NCBI GenBank assembly: GCA_020850355.1
Contig: JADZEX010000072.1
Location: forward strand, 1-64,000
Source: Fimbriimonadaceae bacterium
GTDB lineage: Bacteria; Armatimonadota; UBA10988
Length of the DNA stretch: 64,000 nt
Reading direction: 5' to 3'
The notes below the pieces were generated by a model. It did no database searches, was not told the origin of the DNA, and saw only the letters and a list, made by a program, of their open reading frames with translations. Positions 26,723 through 32,955 of this stretch are shown in pieces. Positions within the stretch are counted from its first letter, which is position 1. Every line of letters begins with the position of its first letter. The position numbers and the translations under genes are program-made.

Positions 26723-27053
26723 CAGGCCATGGCCACCGCGGCGCGACCCAGTCCCGCGTTGGTCCAGCCCGTCGACGATGCGATGCGCTCGCCGGCCGGA
26801 CGACCGCAAGGGTCGCCCCGACAGTCGGCGGAGGGCGATCGGGGCCACCCGTTCCCGCGCTGTTCCACCGCCCAACCGCTTGTCCTGAGCCGCCGCGTAG
26901 CGGCGAGTCGAAGGGCGAGGCACCCGATCCCAGCGCGGTGCGCTCACCGTCGCCAACCCGGCCCGGCGAGACGGCCGGCGGCCTCCTCCAGACCAGCGGG
27001 TTGGGGTTGGTCGGCTGCGAGGCGGGCGGCATTCGCCGGCGGGGCTGCCGCAG
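26723..27053. other. Gene-free spacer with dispersed repeat hairpins
   Basis: About 330 bp between two convergent sulfatase genes. It holds two repeat-like hairpins. One, at 26798-26818, is GGACGACC-GCAAG-GGTCGCCC with one mismatch. The other, at 26879-26917, is TTGTCCTGAGC followed by CGCCGC-GTA-GCGGCG and GAGTCGAAGG. The second resembles the TTGTCCTGAGC...TCGAAGG intergenic repeats common in many bacteria. No gene or promoter is evident. Confidence 0.55.
26879..26917. repeat. Dispersed intergenic repeat with hairpin
   Basis: Sequence of the TTGTCCTGAGC...TCGAAGGGCGA type, with an internal 6-bp stem CGCCGC-GTA-GCGGCG at 26891-26905. The resemblance to a widespread repeat is from memory; only one copy is in this window. 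Confidence 0.5.
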
Positions 27054-28499
27054 CTATCGCTCCAGCCCCGGCGGCGGCGGGTAACCGGCACTGAGGAGCG
27101 GGTCGGCGAGGCGGCGCATCTCGGCGATCAGTCGGGCGTGCAGGTCGCTGGCGACCGCGGCGATGTCGGCTTCGCGGTAGGCTGGGGCGGTCCCGCGCTC
27201 GGCCCAGGGGTCGGGGCGCCAGGACTTGCCGCCCTGCTCTTCGGCCAGCCGCAGGCGGCGGCGCCAGGGCCGCAGCAGGTCGACCTGCTCCAGCGCGTCG
27301 TGCTGCAGGTCGTGCAGCGTGTAGCGGCCGACCAGCGGGTACCAGCCGAGCTTCCAGCGTTCCGTGCGCAGGCAGCGCTGGGTGTGGCGGAGCGGCTCGC
27401 CGGGCTGTTCGGGGCTGTAGAACTCGCAGAGCGTGTGCTCGCGCACGCGGTCGACCCGGCCGTGCAGCAAGGGTACCAGGCTGTGGCCGTCGGCGGCGCT
27501 GGCGGGGCGCGCCAGGCCGGTCAACTCGCAGAGCGTCGGGAACAGGTCGACATGGTGGCTGAGCGCCGCGCTGCGTCCGCCGGCCGGGATGCCGGGGCCG
27601 GCCAGGATCAGCGGCGAGGCGATGCTGTGGTCGTACATGCTCTCCTTGCCGAGCAGCCCGTGCGAGCCGATCGCCAGGCCCTGGTCGCCGGTGAAGACGA
27701 CGATGGTGCGGTCCAGGCTGCCGTCGGCGGCGAGCCGGCCGAGGACGCGGCCAAGGTGATAGTCGAGGTGGCTGATCAGACCGTAGTAACGCGCCCGGTA
27801 GCGCCGTAGCAGGGCGTCGGTGCGCGGCCACGGCGCAAGGCGTTCGTCACGGATCACCAGGTCACCGTTGTCGAAAGGGTGCTCCGGACACCAGTTGGCG
27901 ACGGGCGGCAGCGTCGCCGGGTCGTAGAGCGTGTCGAACGGCGCCGGGCTGTCGTGCGGGTCGTGCGGCGCGTGGTAGGCCAGATAGCAGAACCAGGGCC
28001 GGTCGGTCGGCGCGGCGGCCAGCTCCTCCAGCGCGGCGGCGGTGAACAACTCGGTGCTGTGACCGACGACCTCGCCACTCTCCTCGGCGAAGCGCATCTG
28101 GTGGCCCCAACGCTGGTAGTCGTGGCGGTTGTCGTTGTGGAAGACCCGCCGCACGCGGTCGTAGCCCTTGTCGCGCGGATGGCCGTCGTTGTGCCACTTG
28201 CCGACGTGCACGGTGTGGTAGCCCGCCTGCTGAAAGGCCTGCGGCAGCAGCGTCAGCGCCGGGTTGATGGGCATCCCGAACCAGGGCACGTGGTTGCCGA
28301 AGCTGGTGCAGCCGGTGAGGATCTCGGCCCGCGCCGGGGTGCAGATGGGCGTGGTGCAGAACTGCTTCTCGAAGGCATACCCGCGGCGCACGAGGCCGTC
28401 CAGAGTGGGTGTCGAGAGGTGCGGGTTGCCTAACGCGCCGACGGTGTCGAAGCGCTGGTCGTCGGTCAGCACGAACAGCACGTTCGGGCGGTCTGCCAT
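27054..28499 (-). CDS. Sulfatase
   Basis: A 481-residue type I sulfatase without a recognisable signal peptide. RPNVLFVLTDDQRFD gives the N-terminal metal-binding aspartates, and C53-T-P-A-R57 is the formylglycine motif. HVGKWH, YHAPHDPHDSP and VVFTGDQGLAIGSHGLLGKE are further active-site blocks. The start at 28499 is firm: the protein fold begins immediately and the upstream reading frame is an out-of-frame shadow of the membrane-protein gene. It is the third gene of a unit with the TPR protein (30371) and the membrane protein (29242), 29 bp downstream of the latter. Confidence 0.93.
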   Translation of the reverse strand: MADRPNVLFVLTDDQRFDTVGALGNPHLSTPTLDGLVRRGYAFEKQFCTTPICTPARAEILTGCTSFGNHVPWFGMPINPALTLLPQAFQQAGYHTVHVGKWHNDGHPRDKGYDRVRRVFHNDNRHDYQRWGHQMRFAEESGEVVGHSTELFTAAALEELAAAPTDRPWFCYLAYHAPHDPHDSPAPFDTLYDPATLPPVANWCPEHPFDNGDLVIRDERLAPWPRTDALLRRYRARYYGLISHLDYHLGRVLGRLAADGSLDRTIVVFTGDQGLAIGSHGLLGKESMYDHSIASPLILAGPGIPAGGRSAALSHHVDLFPTLCELTGLARPASAADGHSLVPLLHGRVDRVREHTLCEFYSPEQPGEPLRHTQRCLRTERWKLGWYPLVGRYTLHDLQHDALEQVDLLRPWRRRLRLAEEQGGKSWRPDPWAERGTAPAYREADIAAVASDLHARLIAEMRRLADPLLSAGYPPPPGLER

Positions 28500-28528
28500 G
28501 GCGGCCTCCACCCGGTGCTTCGGACGCG

Positions 28529-29242
28529 CTACGCGGTGTCCTGCGCGCCGCGCAGCCAATCCGGCTCCGCCAGGCGCCGTGCGCGGGCGTAGGCCTCGAC
28601 CTGCAGCACCCACAGCAGCGAACCGGCGGCGTGGTTCGGGAAGAGCCGCCCGCCCGGCAGGAAGCTGCTCAGCGCGACCGCCGCCAGCAGCACCGCGCCC
28701 CAGGCCAGCAGCGGCACCAGCGCCGCCTCGGCACGGCTGCGGGAGGCGGCGATCGCGGCGCCGACCGTCGCCGGCCGCTGCAACACCAGCACCGCCGGCA
28801 GCGGGGCCAGCAAGGCGGCCAGGTTGGCGGACAACGGCAACAGCAGCAGCGCCAGGACCGGCAGCAGGTTGACCTGCCCGACCTGCTGCTCGCCCGCCGG
28901 CCGCAGGGCTCCGGCGACCGCTACCAGCAGCACCGGCGACCAGACCAGCGCGGCGCGCGCCAGGCCGGCCGTCAGCAGCCGCGGGGTCGCCCGGAGGTCG
29001 GCCGCGAGGGCGCCCGCCGCGGTCGGCCCGCCGGCCGCCCGCCGCGCCCAGGCCGCGGCCGTCCAGACCTGTCCCAGCCACGAGGCACCCAGCAGCAGGA
29101 CGCCGCGGAGCACCTCGACCAGGGCCTCGTCGGGCCAGCGGCCGGCCGCCGTCAGGGCCAGCAGGTTGAGCAGGTAGGCCAGCAGCAGCGCTGGCCAGAG
29201 CGCCGGCAGCAACTGCCACCAGGACCGCACGACTCGTCGCAT
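28529..29242 (-). CDS. Multi-pass membrane protein, unknown function
   Basis: A 237-residue protein with about five to six hydrophobic segments (residues about 10-30, 38-58, 80-105, 115-140, 165-190), rich in alanine and leucine. The N-terminus RRVVRSWWQLLPALWPALLLAY and the last helix FPNHAAGSLLWVLQVEAYARAR show no motif I can place. It starts 7 bp after the stop of the TPR lipoprotein-like gene and precedes the sulfatase gene by 29 bp. The three probably form one operon. A glycerophosphoryl-diester-like or permease-like membrane domain is possible but not supported. Confidence 0.7.
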   Translation of the reverse strand: MRRVVRSWWQLLPALWPALLLAYLLNLLALTAAGRWPDEALVEVLRGVLLLGASWLGQVWTAAAWARRAAGGPTAAGALAADLRATPRLLTAGLARAALVWSPVLLVAVAGALRPAGEQQVGQVNLLPVLALLLLPLSANLAALLAPLPAVLVLQRPATVGAAIAASRSRAEAALVPLLAWGAVLLAAVALSSFLPGGRLFPNHAAGSLLWVLQVEAYARARRLAEPDWLRGAQDTA

Positions 29243-29249
29243 CGGCGGG

Positions 29250-30371
29250 CTACGGCAGGCGGCCGACCGGCTCGACGCCGACCGTGGCGTAGCGTTCGAG
29301 CCGCTCCTTGGCCAGGGCGTTGGTGGGATCGAGCTGCAGGATCCGCTCCCAGTCCTTCTTCGCTTCGGGCACCAGGCCGCTGCGGTAGCGCGCCACGGCA
29401 CGGTTGTGGAGCGCGCGGAGGTCGTTCGGCGCGAGCATCAGCGCCGAGTTGGCCGCCAGGATCGAGGTGTCGAGGAAGCCGAGTTCGAGCCGGGCGGCGC
29501 TCAGGCCGACGTAGGCGTCGAGGTAGGTGTTGCGCAGCGCGACGGTCTGCACGTACATCGACTCGGCGGCGCGGTACTGCCCGAGGTCCATGTAGATTTC
29601 GGCCAGATGAAACGCGGCGACCGCGTTCTGGGGCTCCGCGGCGACCTGCCCCCGGTAGAAGTCGAGCGCCTGTTGCAGCAGGCGGCGGCGGTACAGATAA
29701 CCGGTCTCGGCCAGCGCCTCGCCGGCCAGCCGACAGCTCGGCTCGGCCGCCAGGGCCTGCCGCCAGAGCTTGAAGGCGTCCTCGGGCGTGCCGGGGTCGT
29801 AGGCCCGCCAGCCCCGGCCAACCAGGTTCAGCGCCTCCAGGCTGCCGCCCGGCTCGTACTTCGCGAAAGCGTCCAGCGCTTCCGGCTTCAGGCGCAGCCC
29901 GAGGTTGGGCAGGAAGCGCTTGCCGATCAGCTCGGCCTGCGGCGCGAAGAGCTGCTCCAGCGGCACCTCCTGGGTGACCGACCAGACCCGCGCCGGCTGC
30001 TTGCTGGCGATGCAGCAGGTCACCGCGAGCTTCTCGCCTTTGTCTTCGATCAGCCCGCCCAGCACGTACTGGCAGCCCGCCGACTCGGTCAGCGACTGGC
30101 AGTGTTGTTCGACCAGCGCGGTACTCTGCAGCGCGACGCTGCCGGCCAGCGGGCGCAGCGTGAGGGGCATCACCACCACCACATCGGGCAGCAGAATCAG
30201 CCGCCGCGCGAGCACCTCGCTGTAGACGTAGCCCAGCCAGTAGCGCGGCTCGCCGAGCCCGGTCACGGCGAAATCAGCGACCCCCACCTGGACCACCTGC
30301 GGCGGCGCCGGAGCGGCCGTCAGGCGGCCCAGGCAGAACAGCAACCCCAGTCCTAGCATCACCCGCTGCAT
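29250..30371 (-). CDS. Exported TPR-repeat protein
   Basis: A 373-residue protein with a signal peptide (MQRVMLGLGLLFCLGRLTAAP). Residues about 25-160 are an alpha/beta domain (VVQVGVADFAVTGLGEPRYW, QYVLGGLIEDKGEKL) like those that precede TPRs in some periplasmic proteins. From about 185 come at least four tetratricopeptide repeats (DAFKLWRQALAAEPS, ALDFYRGQVAAEPQNAVAAF, AESMYVQTVALRNTYLDAYV, AKKDWERILQLDPTNALAKE). TPRs hold partner proteins. The ATG at 30371 is chosen because the signal starts there; 120 codons of upstream frame are not coding-like. It heads the unit with the membrane protein and sulfatase. Confidence 0.85.
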   Translation of the reverse strand: MQRVMLGLGLLFCLGRLTAAPAPPQVVQVGVADFAVTGLGEPRYWLGYVYSEVLARRLILLPDVVVVMPLTLRPLAGSVALQSTALVEQHCQSLTESAGCQYVLGGLIEDKGEKLAVTCCIASKQPARVWSVTQEVPLEQLFAPQAELIGKRFLPNLGLRLKPEALDAFAKYEPGGSLEALNLVGRGWRAYDPGTPEDAFKLWRQALAAEPSCRLAGEALAETGYLYRRRLLQQALDFYRGQVAAEPQNAVAAFHLAEIYMDLGQYRAAESMYVQTVALRNTYLDAYVGLSAARLELGFLDTSILAANSALMLAPNDLRALHNRAVARYRSGLVPEAKKDWERILQLDPTNALAKERLERYATVGVEPVGRLP

Positions 30372-30433
30372 CGTCGACCCTCCACGTCCACCGCTCTCCA
30401 GGTAGCATCGTACCACGCCACCCGCCCGCGCCG

Positions 30434-30571
30434 CTATGGCGACCCGGCCGCCCCGCGGAGTTCGGCCGCCAGCGCCGGCAAATCGCCGATGGCGACCGCC
30501 GCGGTGGTGGCGTTCAGCGGGTAGCTGCGGTCGCCGGCGGTGCCTGTCGTAGCGGGAACCCGGCCAGACAT
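30434..30571 (-). CDS. Small ORF or gene tail, unknown
   Basis: A 45-residue frame starting MSGRVPATTGTAGDRSYPLN and ending LPALAAELRGAAGSP before TAG. Codon third positions are strongly GC-rich, and TTAAVAIGDLPALAAELR looks like a genuine helix-strand end of a larger enzyme. There is no ribosome-binding site at the ATG, which lies exactly at the edge of the inverted repeat 30570-30610. So this may be the 3' end of a gene truncated there. I do not recognise the family. Confidence 0.3.
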   Translation of the reverse strand: MSGRVPATTGTAGDRSYPLNATTAAVAIGDLPALAAELRGAAGSP

Positions 30572-30610
30572 CCTTGAAATCTAGTAGCACCGCTCCTGTT
30601 TTTCAAGGAT
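30570..30610. repeat. 10-bp inverted repeat
   Basis: ATCCTTGAAA (30570-30579) and TTTCAAGGAT (30601-30610) are perfect complements around a 21-nt AT-rich loop. The AT-rich patch is foreign to its surroundings and abuts the truncated-looking frame at 30434-30571. A mobile-element scar or terminator is possible. Confidence 0.6.
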
Positions 30611-30649
30611 CTCCGGACGAGGGCGGCGCGGCTCGCGGGGCGGCCGGGT

Positions 30650-30679
30650 TTGACGGCGGGATGAGGTGGGGGCTAGAGT
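30650..30679 (+). promoter_or_regulatory. Promoter of DUF4129-GTPase operon
   Basis: TTGACG (30650-30655), an 18-bp spacer and TAGAGT (30674-30679). GGAGGAGG at 30689-30696 then serves the ATG at 30698, with about 18 nt between -10 and start. Confidence 0.6.
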
Positions 30680-30697
30680 AGTTGTCTCGGAGGAGGC

Positions 30698-31615
30698 ATG
30701 GGCAGCGGTCCGCGACCGGGCTGGGGGGGCTGGCAGATCCGTGGCGGGGGGCTGCTGCTGGCGGCGGTCGCCAGTGCGGCGGAGCCGGCGCTGCCGGCGA
30801 GGGTGGCCCGCTGGCAGGCGCAGGCCGCGGCGGTGCGGGCGGGGCGCGCGGCGCCGGGGAGTCTGGCGCGGCAGTTACCAGCCGGCGAGCTGCGGGTGGA
30901 CGGCGCGCCGGTCGACCTGCGCTGGCTGCACGCCGCCGCGGCGCGCTCGGATGCCGCCAGCCAGGTGCTGGTCGACGAGCGGCTGCGGGCCTGGGCCGAG
31001 GCGTTGCAGCCGGGGCCGGCGCACGACAACACCCAGATTGCCGCGGTGACCCGCGAGATTCTGGCCGCCGAGGCCTTCCAGCCGATCCGCGCAGCGTCCT
31101 GGATCGACCCCTGGATCCCGACCATCGAGCGGGTCCTCGACTGGCTGCTGGCACCTTTCACACGGCGGGGCGGGCCGGCGGGCGAGGGCAGTGGGCTGCT
31201 CGCCAGCGGGCTCTATCTGGCCGTCAGTGTGGCGCTGCTGTGGGCGCTGCGGCGCGTCGTCCGCCCGCGGCAGCGTGGCCCGGTCCGCCCGCCCCCGCCG
31301 CTGGTGGTGGGCGCTCGCGCGCCGAGCGCCGCGACCTGGCGCCAGCGCCGCGTGGAGTTGGCCGCGGTCGACCCGGCCGCCGCCCTGGCCGCCCTCTGGC
31401 GCGCCCTGACGCTCCGTCTGGCGGAGACCGGCCGGCTGGCCTGCCAGGCGCACCAGACGCCTCGCGAGGTGCTCGCGGCGGCGCCGCCGGAGCTGGCGGC
31501 CGCGCTGCGGTCGTGGGTCAGTTCGGCGGAGCAGGTCTGGTACGGCGGCCGGCCCCCGCGACAAGAGGATCTGGCCGCCGGCGACGAACTGCTGGCGCGA
31601 TACTGGAACCCATGA
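30698..31615 (+). CDS. DUF4129-like membrane protein
   Basis: A 305-residue protein: an N-terminal signal or anchor (GGLLLAAVASAA), a soluble region (about 30-160), one strong membrane helix near residues 168-187 (LASGLYLAVSVALLWALRRV), and a C-terminal helical domain ending QVWYGGRPPRQEDLAAGDEL. The last part matches DUF4129, normally found beside DUF58, MoxR or transglutaminase genes, none of which is here. GGAGGAGG precedes the ATG. The stop overlaps the GTPase start as ATGA, so the two are translationally coupled. Confidence 0.72.
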   Translation: MGSGPRPGWGGWQIRGGGLLLAAVASAAEPALPARVARWQAQAAAVRAGRAAPGSLARQLPAGELRVDGAPVDLRWLHAAAARSDAASQVLVDERLRAWAEALQPGPAHDNTQIAAVTREILAAEAFQPIRAASWIDPWIPTIERVLDWLLAPFTRRGGPAGEGSGLLASGLYLAVSVALLWALRRVVRPRQRGPVRPPPPLVVGARAPSAATWRQRRVELAAVDPAAALAALWRALTLRLAETGRLACQAHQTPREVLAAAPPELAAALRSWVSSAEQVWYGGRPPRQEDLAAGDELLARYWNP

Positions 31616-32934
31616 ACCCCACGCTGCCCGAGACCGCCTTGGAGGATGTTCGTCGCGAGCTCGCTCGCGACATTGGCCGGTTGCGCGAGCTACTGAACTC
31701 CTCGAGCGGCCTGACCGCTGCCCAGAAGCAGGAGTTCGAGAGCGAGTTCGGCCAGCTCGACGAGCTGCTGGAACGCCTCGAACAGGGCTACATCTACCTG
31801 GCGGTGTTCGGCAAGGGTTCGGTCGGCAAGTCGTCGCTCGTCAACAGCATCTTGGGGCTGCCGGCCGACCATCCCGATGCCGCGCCGATGCACCCGGTGA
31901 TCGGCACCACCGCCCACGAGTTCGAATACCGCTGGGGTGGTAAGTGGGTCCTCTGCGACACCCCCGGCACGCTCAGCAATGCCGACCACGAGCGGGTGGC
32001 GCTGGAGGCCGCCAGCCGCGCGCACGGCCACCTTTTCGTGATCACCGACGAGCCCGTGCGGGAGGAGGCGCGGCTCTTCGACACCGTCGTCGAGCGCTTC
32101 CCGAACTCGCCGCGGCTGGTCTTTGTCAACAAGACCGACACCTGGCCGCACCGCTACACGCTGGAAGAGCAGATGGCCCTGCGGCGCCACCTGCGAGGGG
32201 TCTGCCAGCGCTGGGTCCGAACGCCCGAGGACATCGTCTTCGGCCACGCCTCACACATCGAGGCCGGCGTGCGGCTGCTGGACCGCGTGCCCGAGCTGAT
32301 CGAACGGATCTACGCCCAGACCAACGAACTCGGCGAGCTGGCGGCGCTGCTGGACCCCGCCGGGCTGGCGGTCGGCGTGGGCAGCCGGATCCGCGAACGG
32401 CTGCGCGAGGTGCGCCGGCGCGTCGCCGAGGGCTACCTCAAGCCGTTCGCTGGCGTCGCCGCGGCGACCGGCCTGATCCCCGCCCCGGGCGTCGACGTCG
32501 CGGCCTTCGCACTGTCGCAGGTCGGCATGATCGTCACCCTGGCGAGCTGTTTCGACCTCAAGCTGACCCGTCGCGAGGCCAGCCAGGTCGCCCTGACCAT
32601 TGCCCGCTCGATCGGCACCACCCTCGGCGGCTGGGCCATCTATGTGGGCGGGGTGATGGTGGTCGATAGTCTGCTCAACCTGATCCCCGGCGTCGGCGGC
32701 TGGCTGTCGAACTTGCTGATGGGCACCGCGCGCACCGCCGGGGTGGGGTACTGGACCTACCTGATGGGCCGCGTCGCGATCGAGTTCTTCGCCGCCGAGA
32801 TGCGCTGGGACGGCGAACAGATGACCGGCGCGATCCGCCGGATCCACGAGGAGCTGGCGGCCGAGTGGTTCGGCAAGCAGGGCCAACCGCCGGCTGGCCC
32901 GCCCCGCCGCCCGCGGCGCCCCGACCGCCGGTAG
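31612..32934 (+). CDS. GTPase with C-terminal DUF697 domain
   Basis: A 440-residue protein. A helical N-terminus precedes an Era/YcjX-like GTPase domain with P-loop GKGSVGKSS (67-75), G3 DTPGT (116-120) and G4 NKTD (173-176). From about 285 a DUF697-type region follows (FAGVAAATGLIPAPGVDVAAF, then amphipathic or membrane-associating helices GGWAIYVGGVMVVDSLLNLIP, cited by position 345-370). DUF697 GTPases associate with the inner membrane, often with a partner protein encoded next to them. Here the partner would be the DUF4129-like protein. A proline- and arginine-rich tail ends the protein. Role unknown. Confidence 0.85.
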   Translation: MNPTLPETALEDVRRELARDIGRLRELLNSSSGLTAAQKQEFESEFGQLDELLERLEQGYIYLAVFGKGSVGKSSLVNSILGLPADHPDAAPMHPVIGTTAHEFEYRWGGKWVLCDTPGTLSNADHERVALEAASRAHGHLFVITDEPVREEARLFDTVVERFPNSPRLVFVNKTDTWPHRYTLEEQMALRRHLRGVCQRWVRTPEDIVFGHASHIEAGVRLLDRVPELIERIYAQTNELGELAALLDPAGLAVGVGSRIRERLREVRRRVAEGYLKPFAGVAAATGLIPAPGVDVAAFALSQVGMIVTLASCFDLKLTRREASQVALTIARSIGTTLGGWAIYVGGVMVVDSLLNLIPGVGGWLSNLLMGTARTAGVGYWTYLMGRVAIEFFAAEMRWDGEQMTGAIRRIHEELAAEWFGKQGQPPAGPPRRPRRPDRR

Positions 32935-32955
32935 CCGTCGCCCTTGGCCCGCCGC

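Larger units (their letters stand above)
30372..30697. other. Divergent intergenic region with small ORF
   Basis: About 326 bp between the TPR gene and the DUF4129 gene. It contains a possible 45-codon gene or gene tail (30434-30571), an inverted repeat at 30570-30610 and the promoter at 30650-30679. No other gene is evident. Confidence 0.55.

Noticed and set aside
28500-29219. N-terminal extension of the sulfatase into upstream sequence
   Set aside because: The added 240 codons are an out-of-frame reading of the membrane-protein gene; the sulfatase fold starts at 28499.
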